Source: an uncultured Corynebacterium sp.
Lineage (GTDB): Bacteria > Actinomycetota > Actinomycetes > Mycobacteriales > Mycobacteriaceae
Assembly: GCA_946220775.1 (NCBI GenBank)
Contig: CAMIFC010000019.1
Coordinates: 1-35,314, forward strand
DNA length: 35,314 bases
Direction of reading: 5' to 3'
Shown here: piece by piece, positions 21,620 to 30,293 of the stretch
Layout: each line of letters begins with the position of its first letter
How positions within the stretch are numbered: position 1 is the first letter of the stretch
Made by a program: the position numbers and the translations under genes
Notes under the pieces: generated by a model
Told to the model about the DNA's origin: nothing
What the model saw: the letters and a program-made list of their open reading frames with translations, nothing else
Database searches by the model: none

Positions 21620-23023
21620 CTAGAAGTTATCGCGGTCCGTGTTGGCCATCGCGAGAACGTCGAGGCGCTTGTCAAGCTCTTCCTCGGAGAGCTTGTCCGG
21701 GACGAAGCCCAGGTCAATGACGGTCTGGCGGATGGTCTTGCCCTCGGCCAGAGCGGTCTTGGCGACCTTCGCTGCATTCTCGTAGCCAATGGCGGAGTTC
21801 AGCGGGGTGACGATGGAAGGGGACTTCTCGGCCTGCAGCTTCATGTGCTCGGCCTTGGCCTCCAGGCCGTCGACCAGGTTCTCCGCGAAGACGCGGGAGG
21901 TGTTGGCCAGCAGCTTGATGGACTCGAGGACGTTGCGGGCCATCATGGGGATGAAGACGTTCAGCTCGAACTGGCCCTGGGAGCCGCCGAAGGCGATCGC
22001 GGCATCGTTGCCGATGACCTGCGCGGACACCTGAGTTGCGGTCTCACACAGAACTGGGTTGACCTTGCCCGGCATGATCGACGAGCCTGGCTGCAGGTCT
22101 GGCAGGTGCAGCTCGCCCAGGCCGGTCAGTGGGCCGGAGCCCATGAGGCGGATGTCGTTGGCGATCTTGTAGAAGGACACGGCGATGGTGCGCAACGCAC
22201 CGGAAATCTCGACGAGCGCATCGCGGTTAGCCTGAGCCTCGAAGTGGTTCTTCGCTTCGCTGAGCTCCTCCAGGTCGGTGAGCTTCTTGAGCTCCTCGGT
22301 GACCTTCGCGCCGAAGTCCGCGGGGGTATTCAGTCCGGTACCGGTAGCGGTGCCGCCGATGGGCAGCTCACCAACGCGTGGCAGGGTGGTCTTGACGCGC
22401 TCGATGCCGAGCTCGATCTGGCGGGCGTAGCCACCGAACTCCTGGCCCAGGGTCACCGGAACAGCATCCATCAGGTGGGTGCGGCCGGACTTCACGACCT
22501 CGCGGTATTCCTTGGCCTTGTTCAGCAGGGAAGTCTGCAGCTGCTCGAGGGCTGGCAGCAGATCCTTGACGGCGGCCTCGGTGGTGGCGACGTGCGTTGC
22601 AGTGGGGAAGGTGTCGTTGGAGGACTGGCCCATGTTCACGTCATCGTTCGGGTGAACCTCAACACCAGCCTGCTTGGCCAGAGACGCGATGACCTCGTTG
22701 GTGTTCATGTTCGAGGACGTGCCCGAACCGGTCTGGAACACGTCGATGGGGAATTCAGCATCGTACTCGCCGGAAGCGATCTTCTGGCCAGCGTCGATGA
22801 TGGCGTTGCCCTTTTCCTCGGTCAGCAGGCCGCGCTCCATGTTGACCGCAGCGCAGGCTGCCTTCAGCAGACCCATCGCGCGGATCTGTGCGGACTCTAG
22901 TGGCCGACCCGAAATCGGGAAGTTGTTCACGGCACGCTGGGTCTGAGCCTGCCACAGGGCCTTGGCTGGGACCTTAACTTCACCCATCGTGTCGTGTTCA
23001 ATGCGGAATTCTTGATCGCTCAT
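21620..23023 (-). CDS. fumC: Class II fumarate hydratase
   Basis: Iron-independent fumarase of the TCA cycle (fumarate to malate). A 467-residue member of the aspartase/fumarase superfamily with QTGSGTSSNMNTNEV, NDDVNMGQSSNDTFPTA, the catalytic-His region SGRTHLMDAVPVTLGQE and the signature GSSIMPGKVNPV (313-324), which carries the catalytic Ser loop. ATG 23023 follows GAAGG. It lies upstream of a dedicated terminator and downstream of glpX on the same strand, with a 196-bp gap; both are central carbon enzymes, as at Rv1098c-Rv1099c. Confidence 0.96.
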   Translation of the reverse strand: MSDQEFRIEHDTMGEVKVPAKALWQAQTQRAVNNFPISGRPLESAQIRAMGLLKAACAAVNMERGLLTEEKGNAIIDAGQKIASGEYDAEFPIDVFQTGSGTSSNMNTNEVIASLAKQAGVEVHPNDDVNMGQSSNDTFPTATHVATTEAAVKDLLPALEQLQTSLLNKAKEYREVVKSGRTHLMDAVPVTLGQEFGGYARQIELGIERVKTTLPRVGELPIGGTATGTGLNTPADFGAKVTEELKKLTDLEELSEAKNHFEAQANRDALVEISGALRTIAVSFYKIANDIRLMGSGPLTGLGELHLPDLQPGSSIMPGKVNPVLCETATQVSAQVIGNDAAIAFGGSQGQFELNVFIPMMARNVLESIKLLANTSRVFAENLVDGLEAKAEHMKLQAEKSPSIVTPLNSAIGYENAAKVAKTALAEGKTIRQTVIDLGFVPDKLSEEELDKRLDVLAMANTDRDNF

Positions 23024-23219
23024 GAAACTACCTTCTTTTCTGATCTCAAATTGATGATCTGGAGAGTTCTAAGAGAGTGTGAGGCCGCCAGCCCGTTCCG
23101 TCGCACAGCAAAGTTGCAGCATTCCGGGCTCAAACTGCCCTTAACCAGCCTACCTGCTGGCTTGCAGTCGCTGCTGTGGCGAGGGGGCGCGCTGGCGGCT
23201 GCCGGCATCGGCCGGCGGA

Positions 23220-24209
23220 CTAGGAGTAATCCAGAACCGAGTACTCCTGCAGCTTGCCCAGCTGGTGCTGCGATTCGAGGAAGCGGATGGTGCCCGACTT
23301 CGAGCGCATCACGAGCGAACGAGTGGTCGCGGAGCGGTTGCGGTAGGACACCCCGCGCACCATGTCGCCATCGGTCACGCCGGTAGCCACGAAGTAGCAG
23401 TGCTCGGAGTTCACGAGGTCGTTGGTGGTCAGGATCTTCGACAGGTCGTGGCCGGCGTCGATGGCCTTCTGCCGTTCTGCATCATCCTTCGGTGCCAGCT
23501 GACCGAGGATTTCGCCGCCCATGCACTTCATGGCAGCTGCCGCGATCACGCCTTCTGGGGTGCCACCGACGCCCATCATCAGGTCGACGGAGTTGGTCTT
23601 GTAGTCCTGTGCTGCAGCCACGGCGCCGGCAACGTCGCCATCGCCGATCAGGCGAACCTTGGCGCCGGCTTCGCGGATTTCGCGGATCAGGTCGTAGTGG
23701 CGTGGGCGGTCCAGGACAACGACTGTGACTTCGCCTGGGGTGATGCCCTTAGCCTTGGCCACTGCACGGATGTTGTGCTCGGCTGGAGCATCCAGGTCGA
23801 CCTTGCCCTTTGCCTCTGGTCCGACGGCCAACTTCTTCATGTAGAACACCGCAGATGGGTCGTACATGCTGCCACGTTCAGCAGCGGCGATGACGGAAAT
23901 GGCGTTTGGGCGTCCTTCTGCCATCAGCGTGGTGCCGTCGACTGGGTCTACCGCGATGTCGACTGCGGAGCCGTGGCCGGTGCCGACCTTCTCGCCGTTG
24001 TACAGCATCGGGGCTTCGTCCTTTTCGCCTTCGCCGATGACGACCACGCCGTCCATTTCAACGGAGTTGATCATCAGCCGCATCGCGTCGACGGCGGCAC
24101 CGTCGCCGGATTCCTTCTGGCCCCTTCCAACCCACTTTCCGGACGCCAACGCCGCGGCCTCCGTGACTCGAACCAGTTCCATTGCCAGGTTGCGGTCTGG
24201 TGCTTGCAT
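23220..24209 (-). CDS. glpX: Class II fructose-1,6-bisphosphatase
   Basis: Mn2+/Mg2+-dependent phosphatase that removes the 1-phosphate from fructose 1,6-bisphosphate in gluconeogenesis. A full-length, 329-residue protein. Metal-site motifs are IGEGEKDEAPML (58-69) and DPVDGTTLMAEG (88-99), with VLDRPRHYDLI and GVGGTPEGVIAAAA further on. Class II is the sole essential FBPase in Corynebacterium and Mycobacterium. ATG 24209 has no strong ribosome site. A TGGCGTCC octamer (24141-24148) encodes LAS in ALASGKWVG on the sense strand. Confidence 0.95.
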   Translation of the reverse strand: MQAPDRNLAMELVRVTEAAALASGKWVGRGQKESGDGAAVDAMRLMINSVEMDGVVVIGEGEKDEAPMLYNGEKVGTGHGSAVDIAVDPVDGTTLMAEGRPNAISVIAAAERGSMYDPSAVFYMKKLAVGPEAKGKVDLDAPAEHNIRAVAKAKGITPGEVTVVVLDRPRHYDLIREIREAGAKVRLIGDGDVAGAVAAAQDYKTNSVDLMMGVGGTPEGVIAAAAMKCMGGEILGQLAPKDDAERQKAIDAGHDLSKILTTNDLVNSEHCYFVATGVTDGDMVRGVSYRNRSATTRSLVMRSKSGTIRFLESQHQLGKLQEYSVLDYS

Positions 24210-24332
24210 GGTGTTTGACCAACTCTTTTCGTGATCGAGGATGTTCCTTTTACTTTATATTGTCATCTTCGCACTGCATGGTGGGGAAAGGGGTAGCGCC
24301 ACACGTCAATTCCCAATTCTGCTGGTCTTTGG

Positions 24333-24338
24333 GATAAT
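24333..24338 (+). promoter_or_regulatory. -10 box of the DUF4245 gene (leaderless)
   Basis: GATAAT, 7 nt before GTG 24346. Confidence 0.5.
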
Positions 24339-24345
24339 GGCCAGC

Positions 24346-24990
24346 GTGCGTATTGAAAAGCCCCGTTTGTTCCAGTCCACCAAGGACATCGTCATGACCA
24401 TCGGTGTGTTGCTCGTGGTGACGTTCTTCACGGTCGGGTTCACCGGATTGTGCTCGTTTAACCCAGGGGGTCCAGATAAGTCGGGTCCGGTTCAGGAGGT
24501 TGACGTCCATACTGTCTTGGAACTGGATGCGCGGGGCTTGTCCATTCCGATTCGCGACCCGAAAATGCCGGAGGATTGGCAGGCGAACTCGGCCCGCCGC
24601 ACGCAGGTGGGTCGCGAGCCGTCGAGTCTGGTGGGCTGGGTTGTTGGCGGGGATCGGTATATCTCACTGACTCAAACGGCGGCGGATCTGAAGGCAGCAC
24701 AGCAGCCAGATGACAAGCTCCGTGAGCAAACGGGCAAGCAAAAGGCCGGTGGCCTCACTTGGCTCGTGCTGGAAGGTGAGGACGCGCGTTCCCTGTGGGT
24801 TGCGGATGCAGGTGATGTGCGCTTGATCCTCACCGGCATGGCCGGCAACAAAGACATGAAGACTGCCGCCGAGATTGTCGGTAAGACGAAGCCACTAGAC
24901 GTAAAGTCCGAGAAGAGCGCGACGGAGTCCGAGGCACCGACCGGCACGTCGAAGACCCCGACGAGCAAAACAGCTACTCCGGCGGCTTAA
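24346..24990 (+). CDS. DUF4245 membrane-anchored protein
   Basis: A 214-residue protein of unknown function with one N-terminal transmembrane helix (IVMTIGVLLVVTFFTVGFTGL), a conserved KPRLFQSTKD motif before it and GLCSFNPGGPD after it, then an extracytoplasmic domain with PEDWQANSARR and SLTQTAA. The tail is Thr/Ser/Lys/Pro-rich. The family always sits between glpX and xseB in Corynebacteriales (Rv1100 position). GTG 24346 is preferred over ATG 24337 because the -10 box GATAAT stands 7 nt before it, and because relatives begin close to the KPR motif. It is divergent from glpX and converges on xseB. Confidence 0.8.
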   Translation: MRIEKPRLFQSTKDIVMTIGVLLVVTFFTVGFTGLCSFNPGGPDKSGPVQEVDVHTVLELDARGLSIPIRDPKMPEDWQANSARRTQVGREPSSLVGWVVGGDRYISLTQTAADLKAAQQPDDKLREQTGKQKAGGLTWLVLEGEDARSLWVADAGDVRLILTGMAGNKDMKTAAEIVGKTKPLDVKSEKSATESEAPTGTSKTPTSKTATPAA

Positions 24991-24999
24991 TCGCCCGAG

Positions 25000-25257
25000 C
25001 TAGCCGTCGCTGTTTTCCCCAGAGCCCTGCTGCGAGTTTTCTCTCGGTGCCAGGGCTTTTTCAATGCGCGCTTCCGCTCCGGCGAGGTACTTCTCGCAGT
25101 ATTCGGCGAGCGCCTCACCTCGCTCCCAGTAGTTCAATGATTCGTCGAGGCTCATGTTGCCGAGCTCAAGGATGCGCACAATTTCCACGAGCTCGTTGCG
25201 TGCTTCCTCATAATTCAGCTGCTCGATGGGACGGAATTTCTGCTGTTCTTCGCTCAT
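25000..25257 (-). CDS. xseB: Exodeoxyribonuclease VII small subunit
   Basis: An 85-residue helical protein, of normal XseB length, with LNYEEARNELVEIVRILELGNMSLDESLNYWERGEAL, the conserved core that wraps along the coiled coil of XseA. Its ATG abuts the xseA stop codon directly (TAA then ATG, no gap), so translation is coupled and the subunits are made in ratio. ExoVII degrades single-stranded DNA from both ends. Confidence 0.94.
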   Translation of the reverse strand: MSEEQQKFRPIEQLNYEEARNELVEIVRILELGNMSLDESLNYWERGEALAEYCEKYLAGAEARIEKALAPRENSQQGSGENSDG

Positions 25258-26538
25258 TTATTTATTCTCTTTCTGTTCTTCAGTATTTTTCCCTCGGACG
25301 CCACCCGGGGCCGCGTCCACTGCCATGGCCGCGGCAGTGATGGAGCCATCCGCGACACGTATGCGTAACTGTGATCCCGGGTTGACGTCCTGAACGGTCG
25401 AGACGACGAACGGGCCGGAACCATCGCGCGGGATCGCCTGGACGACCGAATACCCACGCGCCAAGGTTTGCGCGGGGCCGAGGGCGTTGACCTGCGCTTT
25501 CAAGGAGGACACCTGGGAGCGCATGTCCCGGATGATGATTTGGACGGCGCGTTGGCTGCGCTGCGAGGCCTCGGTGAGGATGTCGCGCTGCCGCTGAACG
25601 GCGAGCATGGGGTCGGCAAGCACCGGGCGAGTACGCAGGTCACGCACCGTGCGTTGTTCCGCCTGCAGCCACGATCGCAGCGAATTGGCTGCCCGGGTTC
25701 GCTGGTCGGCCAGGAATTGGCGTTCTCCGACGACATCTGGCACGACGCGCTTGGCGGCATCGGTGGGGGTCGCAGCCCGCACGTCTGCGACGAGGTCGAG
25801 CAGGGGGTTGTCCGGCTCGTGCCCAATTGCGGAGACCACGGGGGTGCGCATGCGGGAGACTTGGCGAATCATCGCCTCTTCCGAAAAGGGCAGCAAATCT
25901 TCCACGGAACCACCGCCACGGGCGACGATGATGACGTCCACGCTGGGATTGGCTTCCAGGGACTGCAGCGCGGAGATGACCTCCGGAACCGCGTTGGCAC
26001 CCTGCACGGCGGTGTTGATGACCTCGAATCGCACGGCCGGCCAGCGATCATGTGCAACACTCAGCACGTCGCGCTCCGCGGCGGAACCGCGTCCGGTGAC
26101 CAGGCCAATCTTCATCGGTAAGAATGGGGGAGCGGTCTTGAGCCGTGGGTCGAAGAGCCCTTCGGCATGCAGCGCCTTCTTCAGTTGTTCAATGCGTGCC
26201 AGCAGTTCGCCGATCCCCACCGGTCGGATCTGCGTGACCCACAGCGAAAACTGTCCGCGCGCATCGTAAAAGGCGGGCTTTCCGTATACCACCACGCGGT
26301 CGCCATTCTTCAATGGTGTGGTGAGTTTTTTCATCGTTGATGTGGCAACGGTGAGTTGCACCGACTTTTCTTGCTCCACATCGCGCAGGGTGATGTAGGA
26401 CAGCCTCCAGTTCGGCTTCATATTGACCTGAGTGATCTGGCCTTCCACCCACAGGAAGCCCAGTTTTTCGATCCACCCCTTGACCTTCGCGTTGACCTCA
26501 GCGACGGGCCAGGGAGTGTCGGGAGAATTTGGCGTCAT
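25258..26538 (-). CDS. xseA: Exodeoxyribonuclease VII large subunit
   Basis: A 426-residue catalytic subunit. The N-terminal OB-fold starts PVAEVNAKVKGWIEKLGFLWVEGQITQVN, and the catalytic domain has IGLVTGRGSAAERDVL, DVIIVARGGGSVEDLLPFSEE and VVSAIGHEPDNPLLDLVADVRAATPTDAA. The long helical part and YSVVQ segment follow. The last 15 residues or so (GGVRGKNTEEQKENK) are unlike the family and are partly encoded by a TGGCGTCC repeat with an A-rich tail. ATG 26538 is 8 nt after a TACAAT box, so the xseAB operon is probably leaderless. Divergent from ispH. Confidence 0.94.
   Translation of the reverse strand: MTPNSPDTPWPVAEVNAKVKGWIEKLGFLWVEGQITQVNMKPNWRLSYITLRDVEQEKSVQLTVATSTMKKLTTPLKNGDRVVVYGKPAFYDARGQFSLWVTQIRPVGIGELLARIEQLKKALHAEGLFDPRLKTAPPFLPMKIGLVTGRGSAAERDVLSVAHDRWPAVRFEVINTAVQGANAVPEVISALQSLEANPSVDVIIVARGGGSVEDLLPFSEEAMIRQVSRMRTPVVSAIGHEPDNPLLDLVADVRAATPTDAAKRVVPDVVGERQFLADQRTRAANSLRSWLQAEQRTVRDLRTRPVLADPMLAVQRQRDILTEASQRSQRAVQIIIRDMRSQVSSLKAQVNALGPAQTLARGYSVVQAIPRDGSGPFVVSTVQDVNPGSQLRIRVADGSITAAAMAVDAAPGGVRGKNTEEQKENK
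25282..25313 (-). repeat. TGGCGTCC repeat at the xseA 3' end
   Basis: The minus strand reads GGCCCCGGG, TGGCGTCC, GAGGGAAAAAT; it encodes GGVRGKN in the non-conserved XseA tail. Confidence 0.7.
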
Positions 26539-26546
26539 GGCAACTC

Positions 26547-26552
26547 ATTGTA
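26547..26552 (-). promoter_or_regulatory. -10 box of xseAB (leaderless)
   Basis: TACAAT on the minus strand, 8 nt before ATG 26538. Confidence 0.6.
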
Positions 26553-26634
26553 GGGATGGCCCCGGACACGACCGGACACCGGCGGACAAGGTTCGCGACC
26601 GCCCAACGAAACTGGTGGATTTTGGCATGTGGGT

Positions 26635-26640
26635 TAAGGT
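26635..26640 (+). promoter_or_regulatory. -10 box of ispH (leaderless)
   Basis: TAAGGT, 7 nt before ATG 26648. The 7-nt gap GGAGAGC could instead act as a weak ribosome site if transcription starts further upstream. Confidence 0.5.
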
Positions 26641-26647
26641 GGAGAGC

Positions 26648-27655
26648 ATGACTTTGCCTGGTACTTCTGAAACCCGACAAACTCCAGATTCGACCGAGGC
26701 GGGTGCTGGTGAGAAGAAGGTATATCTCGCAGCTCCGCGCGGCTACTGCGCCGGTGTTGACCGCGCCATGGAAACGGTAGAAAAGGCGCTGGAAAAGCAC
26801 GGTTCCCCGCTCTATGTGCGTAAGGAAATTGTGCACAATAAACACGTCGTGAAGACCTTTGAGGATCGTGGCGTGATTTTCGTCGACGAGACCGATGAGG
26901 TTCCTCAGGGATCCAACGTAGTGTTTTCCGCCCACGGCGTGTCCCCGGCGGTTCGCGAGCAAGCACGGACATTGGAGCTTCGTACGTTTGACGCCACTTG
27001 CCCACTGGTGACCAAGGTGCACCACGAGGTGACCCGGTTCGCTAAGCAGGGCTACCAGATTATCCTCATCGGGCACCATGGCCATGAGGAAGTAGAAGGC
27101 ACCGCTGGCGAAGCGCCGGATGCCGTGCACCTCGTGGATGGCAAGGCGGACGTGGATGCGCTGAGCTTCCCAGAAGACACGAAGCTGGTGTGGCTATCCC
27201 AGACCACGCTGTCCGTGGACGAAACGATGGAGACCGTCCGCCTGCTTCGCGAGAAGTTCCCACACATCCAAGACCCACCGTCGGATGATATTTGCTACGC
27301 CACCCAGAACCGCCAGGTCGCAGTGAAGGCAATCGCGCCGAAGGTGGATCTGATGATCGTGGTGGGTTCGCAGAACTCCTCGAACTCGAAGCGCCTGGTT
27401 GAGGTTGCGCTGCAGAACGGTGCAAAGACCTCCTACCTGGTGGACTATGCTGATCAGGTGCAGCCAGAGTGGTTCGATGGTGTCGAAACTGTCGGCGTGA
27501 CCTCCGGTGCATCGGTTCCGGAGATCCTGGTTCGTGGCGTGCTGGAAATGCTCGCAGACCGCGGATTCGGTTCCGTTGAGGAAGTCACGACGGCCACGGA
27601 GGACCTCATCTTCTCCCTGCCTCGGGAGCTTCGACCGGCTCGGACTGCGCGCTAG
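26648..27655 (+). CDS. ispH: 4-hydroxy-3-methylbut-2-enyl diphosphate reductase
   Basis: Last enzyme of the MEP pathway, reducing HMBPP to IPP and DMAPP with a [4Fe-4S] cluster. It is a 335-residue protein; the three cluster cysteines are C34 (GYCAGVDRA), C118 (FDATCPLV) and C216 (DDICYATQNRQ). Substrate-binding residues are in KEIVHNKHVV, FSAHGVSP and GSQNSSNSKRL. The frame is open far upstream, but ATG 26648 matches family length and has a -10 box. It supplies IPP for the Z-prenyl synthase at 6609. Its stop codon shares the CTAG tetramer with the converging DUF6542 gene. Confidence 0.95.
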   Translation: MTLPGTSETRQTPDSTEAGAGEKKVYLAAPRGYCAGVDRAMETVEKALEKHGSPLYVRKEIVHNKHVVKTFEDRGVIFVDETDEVPQGSNVVFSAHGVSPAVREQARTLELRTFDATCPLVTKVHHEVTRFAKQGYQIILIGHHGHEEVEGTAGEAPDAVHLVDGKADVDALSFPEDTKLVWLSQTTLSVDETMETVRLLREKFPHIQDPPSDDICYATQNRQVAVKAIAPKVDLMIVVGSQNSSNSKRLVEVALQNGAKTSYLVDYADQVQPEWFDGVETVGVTSGASVPEILVRGVLEMLADRGFGSVEEVTTATEDLIFSLPRELRPARTAR

Positions 27656-28500
27656 TCCTCGAGATAGTGGCGGGGGGAATTCCAACGCCGGTTAACTCCG
27701 GCCGTTGGTGGAATAGGGGACTGCTCACGGCGCGCTGAGCCCTCTGGACGTGGCGCATTGAGCGTGGATTCTTCTGGGGTCAGCAACGGATCATCGAGCC
27801 CGACTTGTTGGCGTCGATCTGAGCGCTCGTGCAAACCGTAATCGTCGGCAATGCGGGGGTGCTGGCGTGGCTCCGGAGCCGCTGGGCGGGCGTAGTGGTC
27901 ATCGTAGTCATGATGGGCGTAGTCGTCCTGCGTGTCGTAGGGGTCGTACTCCTCGTACGGTTGGCGTGAGGGGGCAGGAGACCGCAACCGTGCCTGCTGG
28001 GAGAGTCGTTGGTTGGTACGCTCCGCGATGGAATTCCGCTGTCGCTGCTGACGGTCGTGAATCTGGCTACGCTCAAACCGATCTCGGAACAGCCACCACC
28101 GAACGATCGCGAGGATCAAGCAAATCAGGAAAGGCACGCCGAGCCATAGGAAGTTTTCAACGGCCGGGTACACAGCCGTTGCCACCCGGGTTTTCATTGA
28201 ATAGCCGGTGCTTCCCGAGGACCCAGCGATCATCCCAATGAGGATGGTGCTGAAGAAAAACCACAGGGGGAATGAAGCGACGGTCAAGAACAGTCCGCGC
28301 GGGTCAACCAGCAGCGTGCAGACCACGATCGAGACGGCGAACAAGATGTAATAGCCGTCGGGGAGATCTCCTGATCCCCACGCGAGGACGAGCCCCGTGA
28401 GTAGCACCGCGATCATCACCAATAGCGGTGCCCAAACGGGGAAGCGAGATAGTCTCTTTGCGGTTGATTCGGACAGGGAACCAGAGGTCGGGTTTGGCAC
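27652..28500 (-). CDS. DUF6542 membrane protein
   Basis: A 282-residue protein with four hydrophobic helices in the first half (WAPLLVMIAVLLTGLVLAWG; YILFAVSIVVCTLLV; LFLTVASFPLWFFFSTILIG; LGVPFLICLILAIVRWWLF). A long, charged, Arg/Asp/Tyr/His-rich cytoplasmic tail follows and ends with NRRWNSPRHYLED. Membership and lack of known function follow from position between ispH and ychF (Rv1111c-like) and from the topology. GTG 28500 is the start. It lies 18 bp downstream of the AI-2E-type permease gene, so they are probably co-transcribed. The tail resembles scaffold or division-linked proteins only in composition. Confidence 0.75.
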   Translation of the reverse strand: MPNPTSGSLSESTAKRLSRFPVWAPLLVMIAVLLTGLVLAWGSGDLPDGYYILFAVSIVVCTLLVDPRGLFLTVASFPLWFFFSTILIGMIAGSSGSTGYSMKTRVATAVYPAVENFLWLGVPFLICLILAIVRWWLFRDRFERSQIHDRQQRQRNSIAERTNQRLSQQARLRSPAPSRQPYEEYDPYDTQDDYAHHDYDDHYARPAAPEPRQHPRIADDYGLHERSDRRQQVGLDDPLLTPEESTLNAPRPEGSARREQSPIPPTAGVNRRWNSPRHYLED

Positions 28501-28518
28501 AGCTACTTCTTCTATCAG

Positions 28519-30069
28519 TTACTTCTCGTTCTTGCGAAGTGGGTTCAGCAGATTGCTAAAGCTTAGCTTCTCCTTCTGCTCACCTGAAACACCTTTGCGG
28601 TCCTCTAGCCAGCGTTCCGCTTTGCGCTGGGATTGTTGCCCAGACAGCGACCCGGCGGTCGTGGCGAATTGAATATCGTTCGTGGATTTCTGGCCGGTTG
28701 CCAAGTCTGTCAGGTCGCCGATGTATCGAAGGATCACGGCGATCACTGCTGCGACCGGGACGGCCAGGAATGCGCCGATGATGCCGAAGATCGTGCCACC
28801 CAAAGTCACGGAGAGCAAGATGATGACCGGGTGCAGGTTCATAGCGCGTGCCTGCAGCCAAGGGGACAGAACGTTGCCTTCCAGCTGTTGCACAGCAACA
28901 ACCAGAATCAGTGCGAATAGGGCGGTCTTGAACCCAACACCAACCAGCGCAATGAGCACAGCCAATGCGCCAGCGACCGTGGCACCGACAATCGGGATGA
29001 AGCCGGCGAAGAAAGTCAGCACTGCAAGAGGGCCGGCCAGCGGAACACCCATTAGCAACAGGCCGCCACCGATGAATACCGCGTCAACCATGGACACGAT
29101 GGCCTGCGTGCGGATGAAACCGCCCAGGGTGTTCCAGCTTCGGGTCAGCGCCTCGGTGAGGTGCCAGCCGACGCGGCGTCCGGTCACTCGGCGCAGCATC
29201 GGCAGGAAGCGCTCGCCGTCCTTGAGGAAGAAGAAAGTCAGCACCAGCATAATAAGCAGTGTCATCAGGGCGGACACTGTGGCGGAAGCGCCGGTGGCGA
29301 CTTCTTGTGCGATGCGCCCGGACTGCTCCTGTAGCCATTGGGTGGCTTGATTCATGGCGTCATTAAACTGGCTTTCCTGCAGGTTCACGGGAGGGCCTTG
29401 CAGCCACCGTTGAATCTGCCGGATACCAGCGTTGGCCTGTTGCGCAAGCGTGCGGGATTGCTCGACCGCCGGCGGGATGATCAGGAAGAACACACCCGCG
29501 ATCAGCGCAAAGAACCCGATCATGGTAGTAGTAACGGCTAATGCGTTCGGGAATCTTAGCTTGCTGCGAAGGAGGTTAACGATCGGCCACAGCACCGTAC
29601 ACACGATGATGGCCAAGACCACCGGCAGGATTCCCGCCCACAGCTTGCCGAAAGCGATGGAGCCAACGTAGGCGGCCACCGAGATAATGAGGATGCGCAA
29701 GCACCAGCCGGCGAACCAGCGTACCGATGTGCCGAGTACCTCGGCGCGGTCGCGAACCTCAGGGTTGAGTTCTTCGCTAACATCGTCGGCGTCCACTGGC
29801 TTCTTTTTATCCGACTTGGCTGAGCTGTCGGCGCTGTCCTTGCCAGCAGCGCCGTCCTTGTCGTCCGCCCCGTCCTCGTGATCCTTGTGCCCGAGGTGCG
29901 AAGCATCCGGTTTGTTATCGTCCGGAATGGGTAAGGAGGCTTCCGTATCGGCGCGCTTCGAACCTGCGATAAAATCCGCGAAGTCCCGATCTGTGCTTTC
30001 ATCTGGAAGCGCAGATGGGACGGAGCCAGCGGAACTGGGTTTTTTCTGAGGATTTGTGGGTGAGTTCAT
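28519..30069 (-). CDS. AI-2E family transporter (PerM/TqsA-like permease)
   Basis: A 516-residue membrane protein. An unusually long hydrophilic N-terminus (about 105 residues, rich in Asp, Lys, Ser) comes before about eight hydrophobic helices with a large loop after the third, as in the UPF0118/AI-2E family. Family signatures include LTFFFLKDGERFLP, FIGGGLLLMGVPLAGPLAVLTFFAGFIPIVGATVAGALAVLIAL and QQLEGNVLSPWLQARAMNLHPVIILLSVTLGG. Members export AI-2 or act as sodium/proton antiporters; the substrate is unknown here. ATG 30069 has a CATGAT box 7 nt upstream; ATG 30081 is an in-frame alternative. Confidence 0.88.
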   Translation of the reverse strand: MNSPTNPQKKPSSAGSVPSALPDESTDRDFADFIAGSKRADTEASLPIPDDNKPDASHLGHKDHEDGADDKDGAAGKDSADSSAKSDKKKPVDADDVSEELNPEVRDRAEVLGTSVRWFAGWCLRILIISVAAYVGSIAFGKLWAGILPVVLAIIVCTVLWPIVNLLRSKLRFPNALAVTTTMIGFFALIAGVFFLIIPPAVEQSRTLAQQANAGIRQIQRWLQGPPVNLQESQFNDAMNQATQWLQEQSGRIAQEVATGASATVSALMTLLIMLVLTFFFLKDGERFLPMLRRVTGRRVGWHLTEALTRSWNTLGGFIRTQAIVSMVDAVFIGGGLLLMGVPLAGPLAVLTFFAGFIPIVGATVAGALAVLIALVGVGFKTALFALILVVAVQQLEGNVLSPWLQARAMNLHPVIILLSVTLGGTIFGIIGAFLAVPVAAVIAVILRYIGDLTDLATGQKSTNDIQFATTAGSLSGQQSQRKAERWLEDRKGVSGEQKEKLSFSNLLNPLRKNEK

Positions 30070-30124
30070 GGCCTCTATCATGCCGGATATGCCTCCGACA
30101 TGGGGATAGCGACCCAGATTTTGT

Positions 30125-30292
30125 TCAGCTGTGGACGATGCCAGCGAGCGTTGCGTCGTCCGTTCCTGGGGCGGTGCCGAGCTCGCCGACCTCTTCGTCC
30201 TTTGTACCGGATAGCATCATGACCGAGGCGACGAGGCCACCCCAGATCACGAGGATGAACAGCACCATCATGATGATCGCTGTGGCAGTCAT
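30125..30292 (-). CDS. metS: MetS small subunit of the MetP importer
   Basis: A 55-residue membrane peptide, MTATAIIMMVLFILVIWGG and so on: one transmembrane helix (about 4-27) followed by a short acidic tail ending AGIVHS. It starts one base after the metP stop codon. In C. glutamicum a similar small protein, MetS, is needed with MetP for sodium-coupled methionine and alanine uptake. Length, single helix with IWGG and position all match. Confidence 0.85.
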   Translation of the reverse strand: MTATAIIMMVLFILVIWGGLVASVMMLSGTKDEEVGELGTAPGTDDATLAGIVHS

Positions 30293-30293
30293 G

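Noticed and set aside
21467..22900. A 477-codon plus-strand frame across fumC
   Set aside because: Antisense shadow of fumarase, starting inside the tetR operator region.
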